A stretch of 64,000 nucleotides of DNA from Clostridium pasteurianum (lineage in GTDB: Bacteria; Bacillota; Clostridia; Clostridiales; Clostridiaceae): the NCBI RefSeq assembly GCF_001705235.1, contig NZ_MCGV01000001.1, positions 1,984,001 to 2,048,000 of the forward strand, given 5' to 3'. Of the stretch, positions 8,431-18,430 are shown in pieces (the first letter of the stretch is position 1; each line of letters starts with the position of its first letter). Position numbers and translations under genes: made by a program. Under the pieces are notes generated by a model. That model saw nothing but the letters and a program-made list of their open reading frames with translations. It had not been told where the DNA came from and searched no databases.

Positions 8431-9501
8431 CTAATTCATTAAATCTTTTTTATTTACTGTACCAATAAATAAAAAAGCAGCTGAAAACAATAAAATCATA
8501 CAAATATCAATAAATAGTGCTTTAGGCTCTCCATTAAATAATATATTTTCTATTCCATCTACAACCCATTTTACAGGTGTAAATTGAGATATAAATTGAA
8601 ATATTTGAGGCATGGAATCCATATTCCACCAACATCCTCCAAACATGCACATAGGTATAATAACCACAGCATTACTCACAAGACCATATTTAAATCTGTA
8701 CCTAATCAATATACTAAAATTAATAATCATAATGATTGCTGCTGAAAATAATATTAAAAGTGGCAGCAAATATTTAAATATTAAGCCTCCACATAATACA
8801 GTGGTTTCAATAAATATTAAGATTACCTGAAACATTTCAAATATAAATAGCACAACCGAATTCTGTAAAATATAGCTCTTTAAATCAATAGGCGCTGCAA
8901 AGGTTCTTGTATTATCATTCATTAAATCTTTTACAAAAGTAAGTGATCCCAAAAGCATAAACATAATTAAAAACCTTAGCATAACTAAAATTTTCATTTT
9001 ATTTAAAGATGAATTATTAGAAAAATATATTTCATTCCCATATATACTATTACCCATATTTTTATAAAAGGTTTCAGTATTTCCTTTAGAATTTAAATTT
9101 TCTTTCTGAGAATTAGTTATAAATGCTTTCACATATTCATTAAAAACATTATAAATCGCACTGTTTTTATCACCATATATTTTTAATTTAACGCCTTCCT
9201 TATTGTTCAATACAACATCAGTAAATCCTTTATCTATGGAAATAACAGAATAAACATATTCATTTTGTAATTCACTTTTGATATTCTTCTTTTGTATATA
9301 AACCATTTTATAATTATTTTCTATACCTTTCTTCAAAATTTGTGTTAACCTTGTATTATCATTATCTATAACACCAATTTTTGAGCTTGATATATATATG
9401 TTTATAAAAAAAAGAGAGAATATAGCAGGCAGTATATAAATAGCTATAAGAGATCTTTTTTTATTAAGCATTCTTTTTATACCAAAAAATATAATACTCA
9501 A
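8431..9501 (-). CDS. ABC-2 type permease (second set)
   Basis: A 356-residue ABC-2 permease similar in layout to the one at 3262-4371, with extracytoplasmic motif IGVIDNDNTRLTQILK matching IGIIDNDHTKLTSILK there. The longest frame begins at 9573, but a TTG at 9501 is preceded by GAGGAGG at correct spacing and overlaps the upstream stop as TTGA. The longer frame would run 75 bases into the neighbour, so I place the start at 9501. This follows the same transporter logic as the first set. Confidence 0.85.
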   Translation of the reverse strand: MSIIFFGIKRMLNKKRSLIAIYILPAIFSLFFINIYISSSKIGVIDNDNTRLTQILKKGIENNYKMVYIQKKNIKSELQNEYVYSVISIDKGFTDVVLNNKEGVKLKIYGDKNSAIYNVFNEYVKAFITNSQKENLNSKGNTETFYKNMGNSIYGNEIYFSNNSSLNKMKILVMLRFLIMFMLLGSLTFVKDLMNDNTRTFAAPIDLKSYILQNSVVLFIFEMFQVILIFIETTVLCGGLIFKYLLPLLILFSAAIIMIINFSILIRYRFKYGLVSNAVVIIPMCMFGGCWWNMDSMPQIFQFISQFTPVKWVVDGIENILFNGEPKALFIDICMILLFSAAFLFIGTVNKKDLMN

Positions 9502-10562
9502 TTTGAAGACCTCCTCGCTAATATAAGTATTATTCCTAAAAATACTACATCTAATATTATAATCTCTAGGCAAAACCCTTGAACATTAGCTTCGCCACCA
9601 TATACTGAGTGAAAAATCAAATTTTGCGCAGCATAACTTGGTGAAATAACACTTATCTTCCGGAGTTCATCTCCCATAAATCTTCTATCCATATATCCTC
9701 CAGCTAAAAAAGTAAAAATAGGAACTAATACCTGTACAATATAACTTGACACCCGATTATTCCTAAAAATTAACTGAAAACACATTCCTAAAGCAACCGC
9801 AAATGTAGAAAAAAACACTATAACAAACAAAACTAAAGCATAGTTATTTCCCCAGTCCATTCTATAAATAAACTTAGCTGCAATTATTATAGCTAAACAG
9901 TCTATTACCATTATAGCAACCAATCCTACGATTCTTCCAATAATCACAGTACACGTCTTTATCGGAAGGCTCTTAACTCTTGGTTCAATGCTTTTTTCCA
10001 TATCATTTGCTGCAGCTTTAATTCCAAACTCGGCTCCATACAAAATTATCATGACCAGCATTGTAACAGAATAATACTCAATAGCTGAACCTTTTACATT
10101 ATTAACATAGATCTTTTGGGCTGGAATATTATAAGTGTGCTTTCCTTCAACTAATGATGCTTTATAAGCATATACAAAACTTTTCACTATTGAATCACTA
10201 GAGTCATCGATTTTTTCTTTTAAATACAATTTAATATCATTTCTATCTCTCATACATATGTACGCATCTATTTTCCCACTTTTTAAATTGTTAGTTCCAC
10301 TTTTCTCACTATTAACTTTTTTTATAATAATTTTATCTTTAAAAGCAGAATTAGATTTTAAATAATTAGTAATACTTACATAGTCATTTTTGTTAAATGC
10401 TAATACATCTACATGCTCCGAATAAATGTTTCCTCCCTTATATACTTCTTTAAGAGAATTTCCAATTCCACCTATAAGAATTAAAGGAAATATAATCATC
10501 ATTACAATTCCATATTTAAATTTTTGCTTAATTGTATAATATGCTATATGTAATATTCTCAA
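9498..10562 (-). CDS. ABC-2 type permease (second set)
   Basis: A 354-residue permease, paralogue of the one at 4368-5504: both carry the YYSVTMLVMI-type first core helix and the GGY[MF] motif. It has an N-terminal helix, an extracytoplasmic domain and six C-terminal helices. It follows the ATPase by 21 bases and is translationally coupled to the next permease. The pair is expected to form one heteromeric export channel. Confidence 0.85.
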   Translation of the reverse strand: MRILHIAYYTIKQKFKYGIVMMIIFPLILIGGIGNSLKEVYKGGNIYSEHVDVLAFNKNDYVSITNYLKSNSAFKDKIIIKKVNSEKSGTNNLKSGKIDAYICMRDRNDIKLYLKEKIDDSSDSIVKSFVYAYKASLVEGKHTYNIPAQKIYVNNVKGSAIEYYSVTMLVMIILYGAEFGIKAAANDMEKSIEPRVKSLPIKTCTVIIGRIVGLVAIMVIDCLAIIIAAKFIYRMDWGNNYALVLFVIVFFSTFAVALGMCFQLIFRNNRVSSYIVQVLVPIFTFLAGGYMDRRFMGDELRKISVISPSYAAQNLIFHSVYGGEANVQGFCLEIIILDVVFLGIILILARRSSN

Positions 10563-10583
10563 TTTTAATCACCACCAAAGCCT

Positions 10584-11525
10584 TTAGTTATGAAGGTTTC
10601 TACCTGTAAGAGTTAAAAATACTGTTTCTATATTAGGCTTGTCTATAATAACATCCATAACCTCCAAACCACTGTTTACTACTTTATCAACTATTTTAGC
10701 AAGATTTTTACTGTTACTATCTGAAATTACATCTATATAATCACCATTTACATTGCATTCCTTAACACCATATATTTTTCTTATTTCATCTACAATAGTA
10801 TAATTCAGTGAGGATAATTTTAATTTTACTTTTTCGTCTTTTTTTACTAAGTCTTTAAGTTCATCCTTAGTACCTCTTGCTATAATTCTTCCCCTGTCCA
10901 TTATAGCTACATCACTACAAAGTCTTTCAATTTCCTCCATGTAATGTGAAGTATAAATTATTGCTGCTCCGTCCTCATTTAGTTTTTCTATGGAATCCAT
11001 TAAATTACTTCTTGATTTAGGGTCTATTCCTGCTGTAGGTTCATCCATAATTATAAGTTTAGGTCTATGTACAATTCCACAAGCTATATTAAGTCTTCTA
11101 AGCATTCCACCTGAAAGTTCTTTAGGGAATTTCTTTCTTTCCTCCCAGAGTCCCGTGAAATTAAGTGCTTCCTCTGTACATTCTTTTAGATATTTTCCCT
11201 TAAGTCCATATATACCACCAAAATACATAACATTATCATACACTTTTAAATCATCATAAACAGATATTCCTTGAGTAACTATCCCTATCTGTCTTTTTAC
11301 TTCCATCTTATTTTTTTCTAAGTCCATACCAAAAACTTTTATACTTCCAGAATCTACTTTATTAAGTCCTATAATACAATTTATAATAGTTGTTTTTCCA
11401 GCTCCATTAGGACCCAGTAATCCAAATATCTCTTTTTCTTTTATGCTTAAATTAACATTGTCAAGAGCCAAAAAATCACCATATCTTTTAACTAAATTCT
11501 TTATTTCAAGCAGCATACTTACCAT
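10584..11525 (-). CDS. ABC transporter ATP-binding protein (second set), first gene of operon
   Basis: A 313-residue ATPase with Walker A GPNGAGKTT, signature LSGGMLRR, Walker B LIIMDEPTAG and the same C-terminal extension as its paralogue at 5517-6467. It leads an operon of ATPase, two permeases, histidine kinase and response regulator, the order of the B. subtilis linearmycin-resistance genes apart from TCS position. An internal ATG at 11513 (MLLEIKNLVKRYG) is an alternative start. Confidence 0.9.
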   Translation of the reverse strand: MVSMLLEIKNLVKRYGDFLALDNVNLSIKEKEIFGLLGPNGAGKTTIINCIIGLNKVDSGSIKVFGMDLEKNKMEVKRQIGIVTQGISVYDDLKVYDNVMYFGGIYGLKGKYLKECTEEALNFTGLWEERKKFPKELSGGMLRRLNIACGIVHRPKLIIMDEPTAGIDPKSRSNLMDSIEKLNEDGAAIIYTSHYMEEIERLCSDVAIMDRGRIIARGTKDELKDLVKKDEKVKLKLSSLNYTIVDEIRKIYGVKECNVNGDYIDVISDSNSKNLAKIVDKVVNSGLEVMDVIIDKPNIETVFLTLTGRNLHN

Positions 11526-11605
11526 CCTTTTTATATTTATAAATCTATTTTATCAAATAAAGCCCACTTTTACATTAGTATTAATTCTTTTATTTTTCTT
11601 AACAT

Positions 11606-11650
11606 AAAAAATACCCTGTAAAACCTTAAATAGTTTTACAGGGTATTTAA
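11606..11650 (-). terminator. Terminator of the fructose operon
   Basis: ATACCCTGTAAAAC pairs with GTTTTACAGGGTAT around an eight-base loop (about 11611-11646). On the minus strand it is followed by a T-rich tail. Confidence 0.9.
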
Positions 11651-11658
11651 AACAAATT

Positions 11659-13029
11659 TTACTTTTCAGTTACATTTCTCTTTAAAGCAACTAACAATAA
11701 TGCTGATACTATCATTCCTGCAATAATTGAAATTATATAACCACCTAATTTTGTAACAACATGTGGTATAAAGAGAACCCATATTCCACCGTGAGGTACT
11801 GCAAGTGTAGCTCCAAATATCATTGATAGCGCTCCAGTTACTGCAGAGCCAGCCATGATTGATGGAATTACTCTAAGAGGATCTGCTGCTGCAAATGGTA
11901 TTGCTCCTTCTGTTATGAATGATGCTCCAAGTGCCCAAGCTGCTTTTCCTGCTTCTCTTTCTTGCTCTGTAAATTTTTTCTTTCCAATTACTGTTGCAAG
12001 TGCTATTCCAAGAGGTGGTACCATTCCAGCTGCCATTGTAGCTGCCATTATAGTTGTTCCTGCTGTTGTAATTGTTCCTGTTGCAAAAACATAAGCCGCT
12101 TTGTTGAAAGGACCTCCCATATCAAATGCCATCATAGCACCTAGAACTATACCTAAAACTGCTGCATTTGCTCCACTTAATCCTTTTAAGAAAGCTGTAA
12201 GTCCATCATTAAGTGCTTTTACTGGAGCTCCTATAACAAATCCCATTAACAATGCCATTATTGCTGTTGAAATAACTGGTATTATGAGTACTGGCATTAA
12301 ACTATCAAGTGATTTAGGTAGTTTAATATATTTTCTTAGTGCTAAAACAACATATCCTGCTATAAATCCTGAAAGTAGTGCTCCGATAAATCCTGCACCT
12401 ATAGTACTGGATAACGCTCCACCGACAAATCCTGGTACAAGTCCTGGCCTATCAGCAATTGAGTATGCAATATATCCTGCTAAAACTGGTAACATTAGTG
12501 CAAAAGCTTGTTTTCCTGTACTAAATAGAACTTCACCTACAGTACCTGGAGTTTTAAATACATAAATTCCGCCAATGGCAAAGCCAAGTGCTATTAATAT
12601 TCCGCCTGCTACAACAAATGGTATCATGAAAGAAACGCCTGTCATTAAGTGCTTATACACACCAGTTCTTTTTTCTTCTTTTTTAGTTTCCTGAACTTCA
12701 GCTTTTTTGCTGTCACCATATACAGTATGTGAATTAAGAGCATTATTTATAAGTCCTTTAGGATCCTTTATAGCTTCTTGAACTCCTACCTCTGTTAATA
12801 CTTTTCCCTCGAATCTTGACTTATCAACATTAGTGTCTGCTGCTATAATAACCGCATCTGCTTCTTTAACTTCATCGTCTGTTATTACATTCTCTGCACC
12901 TACTGAACCTTGAGTTTCAACTTTGATACTATAGCCCATCTCCTCAGCTGCCATTTGAAGTGCTTCTGCGGCCATATAGGTATGAGCTATTCCTGTTGGA
13001 CATGACGTTATAGCAACTAATTTCTTCAT
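11659..13029 (-). CDS. fruA: PTS fructose-specific transporter, EIIBC
   Basis: A 456-residue fusion. The N-terminal IIB domain (about 1-100) carries the phospho-cysteine loop AITSCPTGIAHT (Cys10). After a charged linker (about 105-125) the IIC membrane domain (about 130-450) forms the sugar channel. It takes up fructose as fructose 1-phosphate in concert with the separate IIA protein encoded 64 bases upstream and the 1-phosphofructokinase. A separate IIA is a common Firmicute arrangement. It is the last gene of the operon, before a strong terminator. Confidence 0.93.
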   Translation of the reverse strand: MKKLVAITSCPTGIAHTYMAAEALQMAAEEMGYSIKVETQGSVGAENVITDDEVKEADAVIIAADTNVDKSRFEGKVLTEVGVQEAIKDPKGLINNALNSHTVYGDSKKAEVQETKKEEKRTGVYKHLMTGVSFMIPFVVAGGILIALGFAIGGIYVFKTPGTVGEVLFSTGKQAFALMLPVLAGYIAYSIADRPGLVPGFVGGALSSTIGAGFIGALLSGFIAGYVVLALRKYIKLPKSLDSLMPVLIIPVISTAIMALLMGFVIGAPVKALNDGLTAFLKGLSGANAAVLGIVLGAMMAFDMGGPFNKAAYVFATGTITTAGTTIMAATMAAGMVPPLGIALATVIGKKKFTEQEREAGKAAWALGASFITEGAIPFAAADPLRVIPSIMAGSAVTGALSMIFGATLAVPHGGIWVLFIPHVVTKLGGYIISIIAGMIVSALLLVALKRNVTEK

Positions 13030-13092
13030 TTTTTGATATCCTCCTCTTGGTTAATTGTTTTATATGATTAATTTAAACTAACACACTAAATA

Positions 13093-13536
13093 TTATTCAA
13101 AAACTTTTATGAACTCATCAAAATTCTGTGCCTTTTTGAGTCCTTCTCTTACATCTGCATGCATAAGTTTTCTTGATATTTCACTTAATGCTCTAAGATG
13201 GATATCGCTTGATTCTTCTGGAACTGCTATAAGAAAAAACAAGTGTGCAGGTTTATCATCCATTGATTTATAATCTATTCCTTCTTTGCTTAATCCAAAT
13301 GTTATAGTAGGTTCTTTAACTGCATTACATTTACCATGTGGAATAGCTATCCCCATACCTATTCCAGTTGAGAATTCCTCTTCTCTCTTTAATACTGCCT
13401 TTTTTAATTCTTCCTTGTCTGTAACCTTTCCGTCTGCATATAATATTTCTATAAGTTCATCTATTGCCTCATCTTTAGTTTTTGCTTTTAAATCAAATGT
13501 AACTCTATTTCTTGAAAACATGTCCTTAGTAGCCAT
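13093..13536 (-). CDS. PTS fructose-specific EIIA
   Basis: A 147-residue IIA-Fru domain. The phospho-accepting histidine is His67 in GIAIPHGK. It passes phosphate from HPr to the IIB domain of FruA. The gene lies 4 bases after fruK and just before fruA, with a GGAGG site. Confidence 0.92.
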   Translation of the reverse strand: MATKDMFSRNRVTFDLKAKTKDEAIDELIEILYADGKVTDKEELKKAVLKREEEFSTGIGMGIAIPHGKCNAVKEPTITFGLSKEGIDYKSMDDKPAHLFFLIAVPEESSDIHLRALSEISRKLMHADVREGLKKAQNFDEFIKVFE

Positions 13537-13539
13537 ATT

Positions 13540-14469
13540 TTATACCTCCTCAATTTTTACTTGCTTTAATAATTCTTTTACACTATTTAAACTGCATGCC
13601 TCAGTTCCTTCTGTTGATACTGATGCTGCTCCACATGCAACTGCAAATCTTAAAATTTCCTTTTTATCAAAACCATTTATCATTCCATATACAAAAGCTG
13701 ATACCATTGAATCTCCCGCTCCAACTGTACTTTTAACTGGTACTACCAATCCTTTAGCGTAGTATGCATTGTCTTTGTCAATAAGTAGAGCGCCCTTAGA
13801 TCCTAACGAAATTATAATGTTTGAAACACCTGAATTAACTACTTCTTTAGCCGCAGCTATCATCTCATCATTGTTTTTAAACTTTCTATTTAAAAGAAGT
13901 TCAAATTCTGCATCATTTGGCTTTATAAGTTGTGGCTTTTCTTTTATTCCTTCACTTAAAAGCTCTCCTTCCGCATCTAGTATTACACGTGCTCCCTGTT
14001 TCTTAGCTATCTTAGTCAAGGTTCCATATATATTCTTAGGAATTTTAGGAGCCGCACCTCCTGATAAAACAACAATGTCATCCTTATTGCACATGGCTTC
14101 AAATTTATTCATAAACATATTAAGTTCTTCACTTGTTATATCAGGTCCAGATTCATTTATATCGGTGTATACCCTATTTAAATCATCAACAACTTTAGTA
14201 TTAGTCCTTGTATTACCTTTTATATTTATGAATTCATTTTCTATTTCCCTTTTACTTAATTCATTTTCAAAGCTATCCTTCCACATGCCTCCAATAAAGC
14301 CGGTACACTTTGATTGTATATTAAAGTTTTTTAATACTTTTGATACATTTATTCCTTTACCGCCAATATCATATCTTATACTTTGAACTCTATTTACAAT
14401 CCCTACATTGAAATTATCAATTTTAAGTGTTTTATCCATTGCAGGGTTTAATGTTACTGTTATTACCAC
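13540..14469 (-). CDS. fruK: 1-phosphofructokinase
   Basis: A 309-residue PfkB-family kinase that phosphorylates fructose 1-phosphate to fructose 1,6-bisphosphate. It shows the N-terminal TLNPAMDKT and GGKGINVSKVL motifs and the C-terminal catalytic STVGAGDSMVSAF with the base aspartate. The stretch GGAAPKIP is typical of the LacC/FruK branch. It follows fruR by 14 bases. Confidence 0.93.
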   Translation of the reverse strand: MVITVTLNPAMDKTLKIDNFNVGIVNRVQSIRYDIGGKGINVSKVLKNFNIQSKCTGFIGGMWKDSFENELSKREIENEFINIKGNTRTNTKVVDDLNRVYTDINESGPDITSEELNMFMNKFEAMCNKDDIVVLSGGAAPKIPKNIYGTLTKIAKKQGARVILDAEGELLSEGIKEKPQLIKPNDAEFELLLNRKFKNNDEMIAAAKEVVNSGVSNIIISLGSKGALLIDKDNAYYAKGLVVPVKSTVGAGDSMVSAFVYGMINGFDKKEILRFAVACGAASVSTEGTEACSLNSVKELLKQVKIEEV

Positions 14470-14483
14470 GTTTTCACCTCCAA

Positions 14484-15257
14484 TTATGCAATTACAATTT
14501 CTACACCTATATCATTAAAATCCTTTACAACTTCATTTGATAAATCCCCACTTGTAATGATAGAGGTAACCTCTTGTGCCTTGCAAATCATTGAAAAACA
14601 TACTTTTTGAAATTTAGAACTATCTGCCACTATTATTACTTTATTAGCTGAACCCATCATAGCCTTCTTAGTTTGAGCTTCAGTAAAATTCGGTGTAGTT
14701 ATGCCTTCAATTGAAGTTATACCATTCGCTCCGATAAAAGCTTTATCAACTCTAAAGTTCTTAAAAATATCTTCGCATAAGCTTCCTACCATAGCTCTAG
14801 TATTAAATCTAAGAATTCCACCTGCTACTATTAACTCTATTCTCTTATCCTTTTTATTGGATAATTCTGATACTATATCAATAGAATTAGTTATAACAGT
14901 TACGTTTTCTGCATTTATATTTTTTGCTATTTCAAGTGTAGTAGTTCCTGAATCTAAAATTATAGTATCCCCATTTTTAATCATATTAGCCGCATATCTT
15001 CCTATAGATAATTTTTCATTTTGTTTTTCATCTTTTTTATCAACAAAAGATGGCTCAAAATTTGTTATATCTATTTTTACGGCACCACCATGAGTCCTCT
15101 TAAGAACTCTTTTTTCTTCCATCTCTTGAAGGTCTCTTCGTATTGTCGCTTCTGAAACATTAAAATAATTTGATATTTCATTTACTTTTATACTGCCCTC
15201 TTTATCGAGAATTGATTTTATTTCTCTTTGTCTTTCTTCTGCAAACATATAAACCAC
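14484..15257 (-). CDS. fruR: DeoR-family fructose operon repressor
   Basis: A 257-residue regulator: DeoR HTH at the N-terminus (VNEISNYFNVSEATIRRDL, about 20-40) and a DeoRC sugar-phosphate sensor domain with the conserved DSGTTTLEIA loop and IGANGI motif. The inducer in related operons is fructose 1-phosphate. It is the first gene of the operon it should control. Repeated T/G-rich sites around its promoter are likely its operators. The ORF start has GTG-like upstream options, but ATG at 15251 (MFAEERQREI) is the family's usual N-terminus. Confidence 0.9.
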   Translation of the reverse strand: MVYMFAEERQREIKSILDKEGSIKVNEISNYFNVSEATIRRDLQEMEEKRVLKRTHGGAVKIDITNFEPSFVDKKDEKQNEKLSIGRYAANMIKNGDTIILDSGTTTLEIAKNINAENVTVITNSIDIVSELSNKKDKRIELIVAGGILRFNTRAMVGSLCEDIFKNFRVDKAFIGANGITSIEGITTPNFTEAQTKKAMMGSANKVIIVADSSKFQKVCFSMICKAQEVTSIITSGDLSNEVVKDFNDIGVEIVIA

Positions 15258-15276
15258 CTTCCAAGCATTTATTCAG

Positions 15277-15399
15277 TTTTGTTTGTGTTTATATTTGTTT
15301 GTTTAAATATATTGTAAACGAATTCAAACATAATGTCAATATGTTTTTTTTTAATATTTTTAAAATAAGCAAACATACATGCACAAACAAACATAAACG
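15277..15399 (-). promoter_or_regulatory. fru promoter with repeated FruR operators
   Basis: On the minus strand TTGACA (15334-15339), 17 bases, TACAAT (15311-15316). On each side lies a cluster of TGTTTGTGTTTAT-like repeats: 15277-15306 downstream of the -10 and, in the same orientation on the minus strand, 15369-15399 upstream. Two clusters about 90 bases apart suggest repression by looping; this is inference. Confidence 0.75.
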
Positions 15400-15433
15400 C
15401 AAAAATTTAAATTTTACCTACAAAGCAAAAATA

Positions 15434-15461
15434 AGGGGCATTGCATTAACGCCACGCCCCC
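15434..15461 (-). terminator. Terminator of the tldDE pair
   Basis: A GGGGC...GCCCC stem (15435-15439 with 15456-15460) with further pairing inside and TTATTTTTG on the minus-strand side, just past the TldE stop. Confidence 0.7.
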
Positions 15462-15474
15462 ATATTATATTAAA

Positions 15475-16779
15475 TTATTTACCTGCAACAGTTACATTAT
15501 GCATTTCTATTGCTTTAGGTCCTATGAACCCATTTTCATTCTGCATTTCTTTTGACAGAAAAATATTATCATGTATATCACTTATGTTAGCATTTACAGA
15601 ACCACCTGTTACAGGGATGGTTTTCTCTCCATCAAAATACCATCCTAATCTTATTTCTCCTCCAAAATCACCAGTAGTTGAATCCATTTGGAAATCAGAA
15701 AAAGCTGCTAGTTCTAAGTACGGTTCATTTTTCATATCATCTATATTCTTACTTCCACCATCTATAACGAAATTTCTAATTTCACCTGTAGGTTTAGTCT
15801 TTAAATAATAACTGCTTCTAATATCTCCATGATAAAGTTTTACCTTACCATCTTTAATAACTTCCTGCTTGCTTAAAGGTAAACCATCTTTATCTATAGG
15901 TGCTGAATAAATAGAATTTTTAATATCAGGATCAAGCACTAAGTTTATTAAATCACCTTTAACTTCTTTTCCCTGAATTGATTCTTCTAATTTTAAAGTT
16001 GATATTTTATTATATACGTTAAAAGTATTTGTTCTACTTACATAATAACTTAAAACTTCTTTTACAGGACTACCTCTTAATATAACTTTATATTTTCCTG
16101 ATTTAACAGTTTCTTTAGCCTTAGCTCTTTCCTTAGCTAAGAATAACATTTCCTTAACAGAATCTGATATATAACTAGGATCATAATCTGAGAAAGTTAA
16201 CATTTTGTATAATTCTATCTCTTCCGCTTCCTGAGTTTCCTTCCATGTAGTTATAAATTCAATACTTCCATCATAACTTTCATAGCTTGAGTCAACACCA
16301 TAAGATGTAATAATTCTTTTATAATTTTTATTTAAAAATATTTCTGAAGAATTGACACAGCCTTTTTCTTCATTATCATTTTTATATAAAGCTTCAACTA
16401 GCTTTGGCATCCAATCTGAAAGTTTATTTTCAGAAAATTTACTTTCAATATTATTTACTTTTTCACTTTTTATTTGTGGCAACTCGTAATATTCATTTTT
16501 TACGAAACCAGCTGCAAAAATACCATTTTCCACTGTTTTTTTGATTTCAGCTTCACTCATAGTTGGCTCTATATTAAAAGTGGAACTTCCTCTATATTTA
16601 ACTCCATTTTCTTCAAAATCCTTGTAAACTGTTACTTCAAAATGATGTACATCTTTACTTCTGCTCATATCCAGCTCTTTCTTAACAAAAAATGCTTCTT
16701 CAGAGCTTATTCTTTTTTCTATTATTTTATATCCAGCAATACTTTCTTTTTGTAGTATGTTTTTTATATTCTCTATCAT
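15475..16779 (-). CDS. tldE: TldE/PmbA-like protein (metallopeptidase partner subunit)
   Basis: A 434-residue member of the TldD/PmbA family. It lacks the HExxxH motif of its partner, and ends with the family's C-terminal glycine-rich strands (GGEIRLGWYFDGEKT... PVTGGSVNANI). In E. coli the TldD-TldE heterodimer degrades unfolded peptides and matures microcin B17. It is the second gene of a two-gene operon; its start coincides with the last base of tldD. No peptide-natural-product gene is nearby. Confidence 0.88.
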   Translation of the reverse strand: MIENIKNILQKESIAGYKIIEKRISSEEAFFVKKELDMSRSKDVHHFEVTVYKDFEENGVKYRGSSTFNIEPTMSEAEIKKTVENGIFAAGFVKNEYYELPQIKSEKVNNIESKFSENKLSDWMPKLVEALYKNDNEEKGCVNSSEIFLNKNYKRIITSYGVDSSYESYDGSIEFITTWKETQEAEEIELYKMLTFSDYDPSYISDSVKEMLFLAKERAKAKETVKSGKYKVILRGSPVKEVLSYYVSRTNTFNVYNKISTLKLEESIQGKEVKGDLINLVLDPDIKNSIYSAPIDKDGLPLSKQEVIKDGKVKLYHGDIRSSYYLKTKPTGEIRNFVIDGGSKNIDDMKNEPYLELAAFSDFQMDSTTGDFGGEIRLGWYFDGEKTIPVTGGSVNANISDIHDNIFLSKEMQNENGFIGPKAIEMHNVTVAGK

Positions 16780-18206
16780 TATCCCAACCTCACTTTCGCT
16801 TTAATATATGGTCCGCCGCTAGAAACTTTTACAAACTCCTTATATCCCTTTCCACAAGCTCCACTACCACCAAGCTCAACAGTTTCTGAAACCATAGAAA
16901 TAGACTTTAAAAGATCGGGTACATATCCAGTCAAAACTACTGGAGAAACAATTTTTCCCGTTAATTTTCCATCCTTAATTTCTTTTCCATAATTGACCAT
17001 GCACTGTATACCCCAGTTTTTAGGATCTTCCATACCACTTGATGGGCAATCTAATAGATATCCATCTTTTATGGATGCCAACATATCCTGAACCTTGTCT
17101 TTTCCAGCTGAAAAGAATGTATTTGTCATTCTTGTATATGCCTTTCTTTCAAAAGAAAATCTCTTTCCATTTCCAGTTGGCTTAGTTTTAAGCCTCATGG
17201 CAGAAAGTATATCGGACATTCCTCTTTTCAATATTCCATTCTCTATTATTACTGTATCCTTGCCTATAACACCATCGTCATCGAATAAATATGAAGATAC
17301 ATGATGTGCACTTTTAGCTCCATCGTACATTGTTACGAGCTTAGAGGCTACAGGCTTATTTATATATTCAACTGCTTTAGCCCTGTTCTTTACAAACATA
17401 TCCATTTCAACTCCATGACCAAAAGCTTCATGGGCAATTATTCCAGATACATCAGGTGAACATATAACATCATATTCGCCAGGATTAACAGGTTTAGCAT
17501 CTAAAAGTTTAACTCCTATATCACAAGTATCTTTAACTTTGTCATCTAATTCGTCCAAAAGTTCTGCACCCTTTAACCCAGAACATGCAGAATAATTAAA
17601 TCTAGTAACATTATTCTTTCTTGCTAATACTGTTATATAACCTTCACTCCATATATAAGATTGATATAAATCTTTATCGTTTGAAATAAATATTTTCGAT
17701 ACCTGGACTTCATGAAATATTGCTTTTGCCTCTATTATTAATTCAGAGAATGAAAGTGCCTTATCCTTTACCTTGTTAAGTTTCTCAATTATATACTTAT
17801 CACTGCAATCTTCAGGAAGCATTTTAACTTCTTCTAAAAGGCTATCTTCTATTTTTTTCTCCTTAATAACATCATAATTCGTTATGGAAACTTTATTCTT
17901 TAGTTTTGCTATTTGCTCATTTACTCTACTTTTTATGCTTTGAGCTAATTTATCAATATTATCTTCATCCAATTCATTAAAAGAATATTCAGAATATCCT
18001 ATGCCGTTATAGACTCTTACGACAAATCCTCTTTCATTCCAAAATGAATCAGAGATATCCACACCAGTTCTTTGTACTAAATATTTTTTACCATGAGAAT
18101 CTGTTCCTAGTACAGATACATATTTGAAATCTTTTGATAATATTTGTATCAGTTTTTTTATAATTTTTCTTTTTTCCATTAAAAACTCAGACATCTTAAC
18201 TTTCAT
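16779..18206 (-). CDS. tldD: TldD metallopeptidase
   Basis: A 475-residue catalytic subunit with the zinc motif HEAFGHGVE (His259, Glu260, His264 from the start used here). The longest frame opens at a GTG at 18218, but ATG at 18206 follows GGTGGGAG at good spacing, so that is taken as the start. It partners the TldE gene directly downstream. Confidence 0.9.
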   Translation of the reverse strand: MKVKMSEFLMEKRKIIKKLIQILSKDFKYVSVLGTDSHGKKYLVQRTGVDISDSFWNERGFVVRVYNGIGYSEYSFNELDEDNIDKLAQSIKSRVNEQIAKLKNKVSITNYDVIKEKKIEDSLLEEVKMLPEDCSDKYIIEKLNKVKDKALSFSELIIEAKAIFHEVQVSKIFISNDKDLYQSYIWSEGYITVLARKNNVTRFNYSACSGLKGAELLDELDDKVKDTCDIGVKLLDAKPVNPGEYDVICSPDVSGIIAHEAFGHGVEMDMFVKNRAKAVEYINKPVASKLVTMYDGAKSAHHVSSYLFDDDGVIGKDTVIIENGILKRGMSDILSAMRLKTKPTGNGKRFSFERKAYTRMTNTFFSAGKDKVQDMLASIKDGYLLDCPSSGMEDPKNWGIQCMVNYGKEIKDGKLTGKIVSPVVLTGYVPDLLKSISMVSETVELGGSGACGKGYKEFVKVSSGGPYIKAKVRLG

Positions 18207-18327
18207 TGCTACTCCCACCTTTAATGAATTTTATGTATATATTATAGTATAAAAAGGTATAAATTGAAACATATAATGTCTTTGGTAAACTACAACACCC
18301 CTTAAAATTAAAAACAAAAAAATAAAA

Positions 18328-18350
18328 AACTCAAGCATCTGCTTGAGTTT
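18328..18350 (-). terminator. Terminator of the rRNA operon
   Basis: AAACTCAAGCA pairs with TGCTTGAGTTT; the minus-strand side runs into TTTATTTTTTTG. It follows tRNA-Phe directly. Confidence 0.88.
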
Positions 18351-18426
<76 letters not shown>

Positions 18427-18430
18427 AAAA

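Noticed and set aside
9502-9573. N-terminal extension of the ABC-2 permease
   Set aside because: It would overlap the upstream gene by 76 bases and contains the ribosome site for the TTG at 9501.
12101-12565. A 154-codon plus-strand frame opposite fruA
   Set aside because: It mirrors the codon pattern of a well-supported PTS gene and has no family similarity or ribosome site.
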